Shown piece by piece: positions 6,558 through 13,685 of a stretch of 20,235 bases of DNA. Origin of the DNA: Lachnospiraceae bacterium. Lineage in GTDB: Bacteria; Bacillota; Clostridia; Lachnospirales; Lachnospiraceae. The DNA is taken from the NCBI GenBank assembly GCA_900757195.1, contig CAAEMZ010000002.1:1-20235 (forward strand), read 5' to 3'. The notes below the pieces were generated by a model. The model saw only the letters and a program-made list of their open reading frames with translations. It did not search any database and had not been told where the DNA came from. Position numbers and translations under genes: made by a program. Every line of letters starts with the position of its first letter. The first letter of the stretch is position 1.

Positions 6558-7490
6558 ATGAAAATACAAAAAGCTTTTTTAAAAAATAGAATGAGCAAAA
6601 CGCTCTATAATTATCCTCAAAATACGAAAGCCGGGGATAAAGATTTTAAAATTTCATTTTCGGTGAGCGCCCTCGAAGAAGAAAATGCCGAAGAATTTGG
6701 CGGAGAAACCCTTTCAAGCTATCATCTGCTTCTGGAAGGCCGGGGGAAATACGATTACCGGGACGGGCGAAGCCTCGAGGCGAAACCTCTGGATATCCAT
6801 TCCTGTGAGGAGGGGGAGAACCTGAAGGTGACCGGTGAGGGACGCCTCTTTCATATGACGATGGATGGCGGTGTCCGGGGCTTTATCCGGATCTTAAAAC
6901 CGGAACAGATGCTTTCCATGCGGATCGGTGAGGGCGTTGGTGACTGTGTGATGGCCTTTTTGGGCATCGATGGCGGTTTTCGTCTGGAAGTGGATGGCGA
7001 AGCGGTGAACTGCGAGCGGGATGAAGCTGTTTTTATTGAGATGAAAAACCGGGAGTTCGGTCAGTTAAAGCTCTGGCCGGAACAGCCGGGAATGACGATT
7101 ATTTCGGCAAACAGCGTGATGCTGAGTCCCTATGATTTTGGAAAATATATCGGCGTCCGTTTTCTGGAACGGGGCGACAGCACCTGCAAAGCAAGATTGG
7201 ATGTGCGGCCGGAACATATGAATCCGATCGGGACGGTCCACGGCGGCTGTCTTTTTACACTGGCGGATGCGGCCTGCGGCATTGCAGCATCGTCGACGGG
7301 AGGCATTTGTACAACGGTCAACAGTAATATTCAGTTTTTAAATGCAGCCTTTTATCCGAAGTACCTGACGGCGGAAGTGAAGCCTAAAAAAATCGGACAT
7401 AAACTGAGAAATTTTCAGGTGGAGATCCGGGATGATAAGGAACGTCTGATCTGTACGGTGGACTTTGTATTTTACAGTTTACAGAAGTAA
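6558..7490 (+). CDS. Two-domain protein: HutD/Ves-like cupin plus PaaI-type hotdog thioesterase
   Basis: The 310-residue protein has two recognisable halves. Residues ~190-310 form a PaaI-like hotdog thioesterase domain: Asn222 and the HGG turn at 228-230 in the MNPIGTVHGGCLFTLADAA stretch (shown as HMNPIGTVHGG and LFTLADAA), Asp237, and a terminal strand DFVFYSL. Such enzymes hydrolyse acyl- or aryl-CoA thioesters. Residues ~30-185 are beta-rich, with the pattern YHLLLEGRGKYDYRDG, a proline-containing turn, and a later DGGVRGF, resembling the HutD/Ves cupin family; this half is a weaker call. The ATG at 6558 follows AGGATGTGA. I know no standard protein with this domain pair, so the natural substrate is unknown. 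No signal peptide is visible, so it should be cytoplasmic. It is likely monocistronic; the next gene has its own promoter. Confidence 0.75.
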   Translation: MKIQKAFLKNRMSKTLYNYPQNTKAGDKDFKISFSVSALEEENAEEFGGETLSSYHLLLEGRGKYDYRDGRSLEAKPLDIHSCEEGENLKVTGEGRLFHMTMDGGVRGFIRILKPEQMLSMRIGEGVGDCVMAFLGIDGGFRLEVDGEAVNCERDEAVFIEMKNREFGQLKLWPEQPGMTIISANSVMLSPYDFGKYIGVRFLERGDSTCKARLDVRPEHMNPIGTVHGGCLFTLADAACGIAASSTGGICTTVNSNIQFLNAAFYPKYLTAEVKPKKIGHKLRNFQVEIRDDKERLICTVDFVFYSLQK

Positions 7491-7507
7491 CTTAAGAGAA
7501 CGGTGAG

Positions 7508-7536
7508 TTGATAAAGCGATGCCTTTGTGATAAAAT
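7508..7536 (+). promoter_or_regulatory. Promoter of the degV gene
   Basis: TTGATA at 7508-7513, a 17-bp spacer and TAAAAT at 7531-7536. The 5' leader downstream contains a small dyad TATGTTTTAACATA around 7544-7557. Confidence 0.65.
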
Positions 7537-7596
7537 AGGGGCATATGTTTTAACATAAAGTATAAGTGCAGAAATGCCATATCGGAGGAAAAAATC

Positions 7597-8472
7597 ATGG
7601 ACGAATATAGTTTTGTCATAACCACAGATACCTGCTGCGATTTGCCGAAAAGTTATCTTGAGGAGAACGGCGTTGATCTTGTAACATTATATTATAATAT
7701 GAATGGTGTTGCCTATGGCAATGGCATTGAGATGGACGTTAAAGAATTTTATGATAAGATGCGCGGCGGGGAGATGCCGACAACGATGGCAGCGAATCCG
7801 GAAGAACTACAGGAGATGTTTGAAAAGCATTTGAAAGCGGGAAAAGATGTGCTGCATCTGGCCTTTTCATCCGGACTGAGCAGCAGCTATAATAATGCGG
7901 CAGTTGTCGCCAGAGATCTGAATGAAGAGAGCACCGGACATAAAGTGATCGTTATCGATACCCTTGCGGCGTCACTGGGCCAGGGGCTTGTTGTCCATAA
8001 AGCGCTGGAACTGAGAAAACAGGGAAAATCCTTCGAAGAGACTGCGGAATGGGTGGAGGCGAATAAGCTTCACTTCTGTCATCAGTTTACGGTAGATGAT
8101 CTGAATCATCTGTACCGCGGCGGCCGGGTTTCCAGACTGACAGCGATTGCCGGAACATTGATCCAGATCAAGCCGATTCTGCATGTCGATGACGAAGGTA
8201 AATTAATCCCTATCGGAAAGACCCGGGGACGTAAGAAATCCCTGCAGGCGCTGGTGGATAACATGGAACGGACGATAGGAAGCTATAGAGATGCCAACGA
8301 TATTGTCTTCATCAGCCACGGGGATGCGCTGGACGAGGCACAGTATGTGGCGGATCTCGTTAAAGAACGTTTTGGTATCGAGAGCTTTCTGATTAACTAT
8401 GTCAGTCCGACCATCGGTTCCCATTCCGGTCCGGGAACGATCGCACTGTTTTATCTGGGAGACCGAAGATAA
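7597..8472 (+). CDS. DegV family fatty-acid-binding protein
   Basis: This 291-residue cytoplasmic protein belongs to the DegV/FakB family, which bind a fatty acid and present it to a kinase (FakA/DhaK-like) for phosphorylation. The order of motifs matches: FVITTDTCCDLP at the N-terminus, the MPTTMAANPEE loop at 60-70 with Thr62/Thr63, then LAFSSGLSSSYNNA at 88-101 whose serines hold the carboxylate, then the YRGGRVSRL and KPILHVD segments, and a C-terminal SHSGPGTIALFY. The ATG at 7597 has a strong GGAGG eight bases upstream. There is no fatty-acid kinase gene beside it, so it is probably one of several binding proteins in the genome with a partner encoded elsewhere. The usual PTTSQPSP loop is changed to PTTMAANP, which may alter lipid preference (inference). 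Confidence 0.94.
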   Translation: MDEYSFVITTDTCCDLPKSYLEENGVDLVTLYYNMNGVAYGNGIEMDVKEFYDKMRGGEMPTTMAANPEELQEMFEKHLKAGKDVLHLAFSSGLSSSYNNAAVVARDLNEESTGHKVIVIDTLAASLGQGLVVHKALELRKQGKSFEETAEWVEANKLHFCHQFTVDDLNHLYRGGRVSRLTAIAGTLIQIKPILHVDDEGKLIPIGKTRGRKKSLQALVDNMERTIGSYRDANDIVFISHGDALDEAQYVADLVKERFGIESFLINYVSPTIGSHSGPGTIALFYLGDRR

Positions 8473-8505
8473 CAGCTTTTGATTTTCTGAGCGGATATTC
8501 GTAAA

Positions 8506-8557
8506 AAAGCCGTTTTCTGCAGAAAACTTTGGACAGTTTTCTGTGGAAAACGGCTTT
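8506..8557 (-). terminator. Bidirectional-looking terminator between degV and the radical SAM gene
   Basis: The arms 8506-8528 and 8535-8557 pair over 21 of 23 positions (AAAGCCGTTTTC and AGAAAACT blocks) around a 6-nt loop. On the minus strand the stem is followed by a run of six T, ideal for terminating the radical SAM gene. The plus-strand T-run is short. Confidence 0.8.
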
Positions 8558-8563
8558 GGTTAG

Positions 8564-9259
8564 TTATTCGATACCGCGGAGAAAGACCTTCGGAATGTAA
8601 TCCTGCATCATAGCCTGAATCGCCTGAAGCTCCAGCTTTGAATAGCTGGAAAAAACCGGCATGATTACATCTTCGGAAGCGACATAGGACTGCAGGTAGT
8701 AGGCCTGACAGCCTTTGAGCCATTCGGCAATTTCAACCATATCGTCGATGGAATGGAGCTCGCGGACAATGGTTGTCCGGAATTCGTAGTCCAGACCGCT
8801 TTCGCGGATCAGGTCGGCGGATAACTTAATCCGGGTGATATCAAAATCCGTTCGACCGACGGTTTTTGCGTATTTACTCTGGCTGTTTTTAATATCCATG
8901 GCCACATAGTCGACAAGTCCTTCTTTAAAAATCTGGTCGAGCTGGCCCGGGTCGTAACCGTTGGTGTCCAGTTTGACGAGGTAGCCCATGGATTTTATAT
9001 CATAGAGGAGTTCCCGGAGATCCGGCTGACACGTTGGCTCACCGCCGGTGATGCATACGCCGTCAAGAACGCCTCTGCGTTTTTCGAGAAATGAATATAC
9101 CTCTTCCAGAGGAATATTCGGAAGCTGGCCGGCTTTTGTGACAAGAGAACCGTTGTGGCAGAAAGGACATTTAAACTGGCATCCGCCCACAAACAGTGTG
9201 GCAGCCACATGTCCGGGATAATCCAATAATGTTGTTTTTGCAAGACCTTTGATTTCCAT
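8564..9259 (-). CDS. Radical SAM anaerobic ribonucleotide reductase activating protein (NrdG2 type)
   Basis: This 231-residue enzyme is a radical SAM activase. Cys27, Cys31 and Cys34 in the CQFKCPFC stretch bind the 4Fe-4S cluster that cleaves S-adenosylmethionine. The short N-terminal part LAKTTLLDYPGHVAATLFVGG (seen in two pieces, TTLLDYPG and ATLFVGG) and the motifs GVCITGGEPT, KLDTNGYDP and YVAMDIKN are those of the NrdG2/TIGR02495 group, annotated as activating the anaerobic class III ribonucleotide reductase NrdD by making a glycyl radical. No nrdD lies nearby, so the substrate is inferred from family only; other glycyl-radical enzymes are possible. The ATG at 9259 follows GAGAGGG. It has its own promoter and a strong terminator, so it is monocistronic. 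Confidence 0.88.
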   Translation of the reverse strand: MEIKGLAKTTLLDYPGHVAATLFVGGCQFKCPFCHNGSLVTKAGQLPNIPLEEVYSFLEKRRGVLDGVCITGGEPTCQPDLRELLYDIKSMGYLVKLDTNGYDPGQLDQIFKEGLVDYVAMDIKNSQSKYAKTVGRTDFDITRIKLSADLIRESGLDYEFRTTIVRELHSIDDMVEIAEWLKGCQAYYLQSYVASEDVIMPVFSSYSKLELQAIQAMMQDYIPKVFLRGIE

Positions 9260-9299
9260 ACCTATACCCTCTCAATAATCCAATAATCTGTTCTTTATT

Positions 9300-9328
9300 A
9301 TTTTAGCATAAAACCGGAACCGGTACAA
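9300..9328 (-). promoter_or_regulatory. Promoter of the radical SAM activase gene
   Basis: On the minus strand TTGTAC at 9328-9323, a 17-bp spacer and TAAAAT at 9305-9300. Confidence 0.6.
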
Positions 9329-9345
9329 TGAAATTAAATTTGAAT

Positions 9346-9374
9346 TTGAATTCTTAAAAAAAGTGTAGTAATAT
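9346..9374 (+). promoter_or_regulatory. Candidate lgt promoter
   Basis: TTGAAT at 9346-9351, a 17-bp spacer and TAATAT at 9369-9374, about 75 bp before the lgt start. An alternative -10 TATACA at 9381-9386 has no good -35. Confidence 0.45.
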
Positions 9375-9447
9375 GTTCACTATACATTGTCGGTCGTTCA
9401 CAGCCTGACGGCGTGGGCCCGGCGTTTTGAAAATGGAGGTTGGAAGG

Positions 9448-10272
9448 ATGGACCGTTTTATGATTCACAACCTGTTTGGCATTGAAGGGTTTAACATTGC
9501 CTGGTATGGTGTGATTATTGGTGTTGGCATGGTTCTTGCAGTTTGTGTTGCGGCTTTCCGGGCCAAGCGTGCCGGATATAAAACAGATTTAATTCTCGAC
9601 TTTGTTTTGTTTGCAGTGCCGATTGCGATTGTCTGTGCCCGGATTTATTATGTGATTTTTGAATGGGATATGTACAGTGACGATCTGATGAAGATCTTTG
9701 CGATCCGTGAAGGCGGACTGGCCATTTATGGCGGCGTCATCGGCGGTATTGCGACAGCGGTCGTTTTTTGTAAGATTCAGAAGTTTCCGCTGCTGAAGCT
9801 GATGGATTTTGCGATGCCGAGCCTTCTTCTGGGACAGATTATCGGCCGGTGGGGAAATTTCATGAATCAGGAAGCTTTTGGCAACCTGATTACAGATCCG
9901 AAGCTTCAGTTCTTCCCTTATGGCGTTTATATTGACGATCTCGCAGAGTGGCATCAGGCGACATTTTTCTATGAGAGCGCGGCGAATCTGGTGCTGTTTA
10001 TTATGATGATGATCGTGGCGCGCAGGGTGAAAAAGGATGGATGGATGACGGTGCTGTATCTTGTCGGCTATGGCATCATCCGCTGCTGTATTGAAGGACT
10101 TCGGACGGACAGCTTATATCTGATCCCGGGACTCCGCGTGTCCCAGCTTCTGTCTGCGGTGCTGATCGGCATCGGACTCGGCATTGCCTGGGGGATTCGT
10201 TCGGGAAGGCTCCGTTCGGCAGCATATAAAGGAAATTATTGTCTGACGAACGGCGGTGGAGAGGATAAATGA
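9448..10272 (+). CDS. lgt: Prolipoprotein diacylglyceryl transferase
   Basis: Lgt transfers a diacylglyceryl group from phosphatidylglycerol to the lipobox cysteine of prolipoproteins in the cytoplasmic membrane, the first step of lipoprotein maturation. From the ATG at 9448 it has 274 residues, with about seven hydrophobic segments. The Lgt signature GRWGNFMNQEAFG is at residues 133-145 and a conserved HQATFFYES follows about 30 residues later. The ATG at 9448 has GGAGG at 9435-9439, eight bases upstream; the longer frame beginning with TTG at 9427 would start inside that region and lacks a site. Its stop overlaps the tadA start (ATGATGA), so both are translated from one transcript. The lipoprotein gene downstream is a plausible client. 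Confidence 0.95.
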   Translation: MDRFMIHNLFGIEGFNIAWYGVIIGVGMVLAVCVAAFRAKRAGYKTDLILDFVLFAVPIAIVCARIYYVIFEWDMYSDDLMKIFAIREGGLAIYGGVIGGIATAVVFCKIQKFPLLKLMDFAMPSLLLGQIIGRWGNFMNQEAFGNLITDPKLQFFPYGVYIDDLAEWHQATFFYESAANLVLFIMMMIVARRVKKDGWMTVLYLVGYGIIRCCIEGLRTDSLYLIPGLRVSQLLSAVLIGIGLGIAWGIRSGRLRSAAYKGNYCLTNGGGEDK

Positions 10273-10772
10273 TGACACAGGATGAAAAATACATGAAAGC
10301 GGCCATGAAGCAGGCGAAGAAGGCGGCGGCCATTGAAGAAGTGCCCATCGGCTGTGTCATTGTCTATGAAGATAAGATTATCGGCAGGGGCTATAACAAA
10401 CGGAATCTGAAAAAAAATACCCTTGCCCATGCGGAAATTATTGCGATGAACAAGGCCAGCAAAGTGATCGGGGACTGGCGCCTGGAGGACTGTACGATGT
10501 ACGTGACGCTGGAGCCCTGCCCGATGTGTGCCGGAGCGATTGTTCAGGCGAGGATCCCCAAAGTGGTCATCGGTTCCATGAATCCGAAAGCCGGCTGTGC
10601 CGGATCTGTACTGAATGTGCTGCAGACCGATGGCTTTAATCATCAGGTGGAAGTTGAGACGGGGGTGCTCGGCGCAGAGTGTTCCGAAATGCTCAGCAGT
10701 TTTTTCCGGGAACTCCGGAAAATAAAAAAAGCCCGGAAAAAGCAGGAAGAACAGTCCTTGACAGACAAATAA
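10269..10772 (+). CDS. tadA: tRNA-specific adenosine deaminase TadA
   Basis: TadA deaminates adenosine 34 to inosine in the tRNA-Arg anticodon, letting one tRNA read three codons. The 167-residue protein has the zinc deaminase motif HAE at residues 54-56 (His54 ligand, Glu56 proton shuttle) and PCPMCAGA with Cys84 and Cys87 as the other ligands. The basic C-terminal tail (KIKKARKKQEE) is usual for contact with RNA. Two adjacent ATGs (10269 and 10272) overlap the lgt stop; both follow GGTGGAGAGG. Its last codons contain the -35 box of the SRP RNA promoter. The gene order tadA then SRP RNA is the same as in Bacillus. Confidence 0.95.
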   Translation: MMTQDEKYMKAAMKQAKKAAAIEEVPIGCVIVYEDKIIGRGYNKRNLKKNTLAHAEIIAMNKASKVIGDWRLEDCTMYVTLEPCPMCAGAIVQARIPKVVIGSMNPKAGCAGSVLNVLQTDGFNHQVEVETGVLGAECSEMLSSFFRELRKIKKARKKQEEQSLTDK

Positions 10773-10786
10773 AAACAGGATATACT
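10758..10786 (+). promoter_or_regulatory. SRP RNA promoter
   Basis: A perfect TTGACA at 10758-10763 inside the tadA 3' end, a 17-bp spacer and TATACT at 10781-10786. Transcription would begin near 10793, matching the predicted RNA 5' end. This near-consensus promoter fits a highly expressed stable RNA. Confidence 0.85.
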
Positions 10787-10793
10787 GGGTGAT

Positions 10794-11060
10794 ATCCGTG
10801 CAGCCGGGGAGATAGCGGTGCCTTGTACCTGCAATCCGCTACAGCAGGGGTGATGTCCTGTCTGAGGGCTATATCCTGTGGAGCTGCCCTGTATAAGTGG
10901 CGTTGAAGCCTGGGTCTTGCGCAACAGAAACCCATGAACCGTGTCAGGTCAGGAATGGAGCAGCACTAAGTGGGAGCTTTTGTGTGCCGCGAGGGCGCCT
11001 GGGCCGAGTTAACTGTACAGGTAACGTCTGTGGGAGTGGTTCGAAGCAGGGCGCACGGAT
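10794..11060 (+). ncRNA. ffs: Signal recognition particle RNA, large (Alu-containing) type
   Basis: The ~267-nt sequence is the RNA scaffold of the signal recognition particle that directs ribosomes making membrane proteins to the membrane. The 5' Alu part is nearly identical to the Bacillus scRNA (GGGGAGATAGCGGTGCC, then TTGTACCTGCAATCCGCT). The S-domain tip carries GTCAGGTCAGGAATGGAGCA, the Ffh-binding helix 8 region. The 3' side has the conserved GGGCGCCTGGGCCGAGTTAA-like segment (quoted in part as CCTGGGCCGAG). The ends pair: ATCCGTGC at 10794-10801 with GCACGGAT at 11053-11060. The large form with an Alu domain is typical of Bacilli and Clostridia. The apparent protein frames over this region are spurious. 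Confidence 0.96.
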
Positions 11061-11075
11061 TAAAAAGAAAGTGAG

Positions 11076-11109
11076 AGGATATTCCGATAGGGATATCCTT
11101 TATTTTTTT
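11076..11109 (+). terminator. SRP RNA terminator
   Basis: AGGATATTCC at 11076-11085 and GGGATATCCT at 11090-11099 form a 10-bp stem (one G-U pair) with a GATA tetraloop, followed by TTATTTTTTT. Confidence 0.9.
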
Positions 11110-11129
11110 GCCTTTTATCCGGGCCTTCA

Positions 11130-11158
11130 TGGACAAAGGGACAGAAGTGTATTATCCT
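11130..11158 (+). promoter_or_regulatory. Candidate promoter of the lipoprotein gene
   Basis: TGGACA at 11130-11135, a 17-bp spacer and TATCCT at 11153-11158, between the SRP RNA terminator and the lipoprotein start. The -10 is only fair. Confidence 0.4.
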
Positions 11159-11197
11159 GTATACATAGATTCGCATGGAACAGGGGAGGATGAAAAT

Positions 11198-12496
11198 ATG
11201 TTGAAAAAGATGCAAAAATGTGGATTAGTGGTTGGAATTATGGCGGCATTGTTCATAATGACCGGGTGCGGACAGAAGGCGCCGGAGAAAACAGCGCAGG
11301 AATCTGCGGCGGCTGTGGAAACTGCTGCTGTGGAAACTGCGGCGGAGGAAGCGGCGGTTGTCACCGGGGAAGCGGCCTGGGTATTTCGGACGGCGGATGG
11401 CATCTATTATTGGAAATATACTGCCGAAAGCTTTGAGGAGACAGCGCTGTTTGCCAATTATAAAGCGGTTCCCGGGGTGAAAAATCAATTCGTTTTCCGC
11501 GGGACGGACGGCACGGAAAAGGTACTGTTTGAAGCCGACGGCTATGGCGCCGTGGTTATTGCCGGAGACAGACTGTTTTATGAGTCGGCGATGGACGAAC
11601 AAGGCGGCACGGAGATCCGTTCCTGTACCCTGGACGGACAGGACGTTGTCACCCTTGGTGAAGGCGAACTGCTCTTTGGGACCGATGACGGCAAAGCGGT
11701 TATATGCGATGTGATGACGCAGATGCGGATTGACCGGATCGAAGCGGCGGACCATACGCGGACGGTACTGGCAGAAGGAGCTGCCTATCTGGATCACAAA
11801 GGGGATGTTATTTACTATCAGCCGCAGGAGGCGGATTCCGAAGCGGCCGTTTTAGGTCAGGTGACGCTGTCTCAGATGCAGACAGACGGTTCGGGTCAGA
11901 AGAACCTTTATACAACGGCACCGGATTTATATGAAGATACAATGCAGGGCGCTGCAGAGATTGCACGCCTCATTGTCCGGGAAGATAAGATTTACTTTTC
12001 ATATGGAAGTATTGCCGGATCCGGTATGTTTTTCCAGGGAGGAAAAGTCGTAAAAATGGATTTAGACGGGAATCATGCAGAAGTGGCAGCCGGAAATGAA
12101 GCCCTTGTGAATTCAATCTTCTCTGTCAATGAAGACTGCAGCGTCCGCAGTGAATTCCCTGAATTTGAGGAAATGCTTTTTACCCGGATGCAGAAAACAT
12201 TTTCGGTGGATGGCATGATGTATATGTTTAACAAAGCCACGGGGGCGCCGGAAGAAATTCTGACACCGGAAGATTATGGGTCTGTAGGAGATGGCTTATG
12301 TAATTACTGTGAAGATACCTGTCTGCAGATCGATCCGCTGGAGGTATCTGAAGGCAGCGCCTATTACCTGGCGACCTACGGAACGAAGGATCCGGAAGGA
12401 AATATGGGCTGGCGTACGTCCTATCGGCGTGAGAATGGCGCTTTGCTGGAAAAAAATATGGAGACGGGGGCAGTGACAACTCTGTTTACATATTAA
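11198..12496 (+). CDS. Lipoprotein of unknown function, beta-propeller-like
   Basis: From the ATG at 11198 (GGGGAGG upstream) the protein has 432 residues. It begins with MLKKMQK, a hydrophobic stretch and the lipobox-like IMTGC near residue 25, so it should be a lipoprotein anchored outside the cytoplasmic membrane after modification by the Lgt encoded nearby. A low-complexity Ala/Glu/Thr/Val spacer with VETAAVETAAEEAA follows. The remainder is beta-rich with recurring patterns of the type GDRLFYES, LDGQDVVTL, GDVIYYQP, DGSGQKNLY and DKIYFSYG, resembling the repeated blades of DUF5050-like or other beta-propeller extracellular proteins. No enzyme motif is seen. It lies between the SRP RNA and a PFK homologue, a position where Bacillus has no gene, so it was inserted into a conserved neighbourhood. 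The function is unknown. Confidence 0.8.
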   Translation: MLKKMQKCGLVVGIMAALFIMTGCGQKAPEKTAQESAAAVETAAVETAAEEAAVVTGEAAWVFRTADGIYYWKYTAESFEETALFANYKAVPGVKNQFVFRGTDGTEKVLFEADGYGAVVIAGDRLFYESAMDEQGGTEIRSCTLDGQDVVTLGEGELLFGTDDGKAVICDVMTQMRIDRIEAADHTRTVLAEGAAYLDHKGDVIYYQPQEADSEAAVLGQVTLSQMQTDGSGQKNLYTTAPDLYEDTMQGAAEIARLIVREDKIYFSYGSIAGSGMFFQGGKVVKMDLDGNHAEVAAGNEALVNSIFSVNEDCSVRSEFPEFEEMLFTRMQKTFSVDGMMYMFNKATGAPEEILTPEDYGSVGDGLCNYCEDTCLQIDPLEVSEGSAYYLATYGTKDPEGNMGWRTSYRRENGALLEKNMETGAVTTLFTY

Positions 12497-12505
12497 ACAA
12501 GGTTA

Positions 12506-12534
12506 TTGCAATTCTGCACTTCATCATTTATTAT
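12506..12534 (+). promoter_or_regulatory. Promoter of the PFK-dnaX-recR operon
   Basis: TTGCAA at 12506-12511, a 17-bp spacer and TATTAT at 12529-12534, 51 bp before the PFK start. Confidence 0.6.
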
Positions 12535-12585
12535 ATAAGATGGATTTTGTCGTAGATTCAGGCATCAAAGAAAGGAAGGCCTTTT

Positions 12586-13662
12586 ATGAGAAGAATTGGT
12601 ATGTTAACCAGCGGCGGCGACTGCCAGGCGCTGAATGCCACAATGCGTGGCGTTGGAAAAGTTCTTTATAATAAATTAGATGAAGTCGAAATTCTCGGAT
12701 TCAGAGACGGCTATCGCGGATTGATCCAAAACGATTACCGGGTTATGCGTCCATCGGATTTTTCGGGAATCCTGACGATGGGCGGGACCATTCTCGGTTC
12801 CTCGCGTCAGCCTTTTAAAAAAATGCGTATTATTGAAAGTGATGGCATCGATAAGGTTGCGGCCATGAAAAAGACTTACCGGGAACTCGGGCTGGAGTGT
12901 CTGGTCGTTCTGGGCGGCAACGGTTCACAGAAAACAGCGAATCTCCTGCGGGAAGAGGGACTGAATATCGTATCGCTTCCGAAAACCATTGATAATGATA
13001 TTTTTGGCACGGATATGACCTTTGGTTTCCAGAGCGCTGTGGATATTGCGACCAATGCCATTGACTGTATCCATACAACAGCGGCTTCCCACGGAAGAGT
13101 GTTTATTGTGGAAGTTATGGGACATAAAGTCGGATGGCTGACCCTTCATGCAGGGATTGCCGGAGGGGCGGATATTATTCTGCTTCCGGAGATTCCTTAT
13201 GATCTGGACTGTGTTCTCGCAGCCATTGAGCGGCGGCATAAAGCGGGAAAACGTTTTTCCATTCTAGCAGTGGCAGAGGGGGCCATGTCGAAAGAAGATG
13301 CCATGCTCAGCAAAAAAGAATATAACAAAAAGAAACTGGAAAGCCCTTACCCGTCGGTTTCCTATCAGCTCGGCGCACAGATTGAGGCGGCAATCGGCAG
13401 GGAAATCCGGATTACAGTACCGGGACACACCCAGAGAGGCGGCAGCCCGGATGCCTATGACCGTTTTATATCATCCAGACTCGGTGCGGCGGCAGGCCGC
13501 CTGATCGTAGAGCGGAAGTACGGACGAATGGTTGCCTTTGACGGCTTTGAAGTTGTTTCGGTGCCTCTGGGCGAAGTGGCAGGAAAATTAAAATATATCG
13601 ATCCGGAAGGCGCGGCGATCCGTGAGGCCAAAGACATGGGTATCTGCTTCGGCGATGAATAA
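12586..13662 (+). CDS. 6-phosphofructokinase homologue (group III type)
   Basis: This 358-residue enzyme is of the PfkA fold and should phosphorylate fructose 6-phosphate in glycolysis. N-terminal TSGGDCQALNAT binds the phosphoryl donor. PKTIDNDI carries the catalytic Asp136 and Asp138, and the later FQSAVD, VEVMGHKVGWL, LAVAEGA and PGHTQRGGSPD motifs bind sugar phosphate. Two donor-site positions are unusual relative to E. coli PfkA: Asn112 replaces the Mg-binding Asp103 (GGNGS instead of GGDGS), while Gly113 matches the ATP-type Gly104; Lys133 replaces Gly124, as in pyrophosphate-type and actinobacterial enzymes. ATP or pyrophosphate use therefore cannot be decided. The ATG at 12586 has AAGGAAGG upstream. 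It stands 23 bp before dnaX and probably shares its transcript. A second, canonical pfkA may exist elsewhere in the genome. Confidence 0.9.
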   Translation: MRRIGMLTSGGDCQALNATMRGVGKVLYNKLDEVEILGFRDGYRGLIQNDYRVMRPSDFSGILTMGGTILGSSRQPFKKMRIIESDGIDKVAAMKKTYRELGLECLVVLGGNGSQKTANLLREEGLNIVSLPKTIDNDIFGTDMTFGFQSAVDIATNAIDCIHTTAASHGRVFIVEVMGHKVGWLTLHAGIAGGADIILLPEIPYDLDCVLAAIERRHKAGKRFSILAVAEGAMSKEDAMLSKKEYNKKKLESPYPSVSYQLGAQIEAAIGREIRITVPGHTQRGGSPDAYDRFISSRLGAAAGRLIVERKYGRMVAFDGFEVVSVPLGEVAGKLKYIDPEGAAIREAKDMGICFGDE

Positions 13663-13685
13663 AAGATAAATGAGGAGTGAAAAGC

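Noticed and set aside
7544..7557. Dyad TATGTTTTAACATA before degV as a repressor site
   Set aside because: Short AT-rich dyads are common in such leaders; no nearby regulator gene supports it.
10897..11193. A 98-codon ORF on the plus strand across the SRP RNA region
   Set aside because: It lies over the conserved SRP RNA S-domain and terminator and has no ribosome binding site or recognisable protein.
11108..11197. An N-terminal extension of the lipoprotein to 11108
   Set aside because: It would start in the SRP RNA terminator and place the signal peptide internally. The ATG at 11198 has a strong ribosome binding site and a lipobox at the right distance.
11225..11797. A 190-codon minus-strand ORF opposite the lipoprotein gene
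   Set aside because: Its sequence has no domain pattern, no ribosome binding site, and follows from codon bias of the gene on the other strand. The same applies to the long antisense frames at 3420-3908, 14103-14588, 14691-15134 and 17364-17843.
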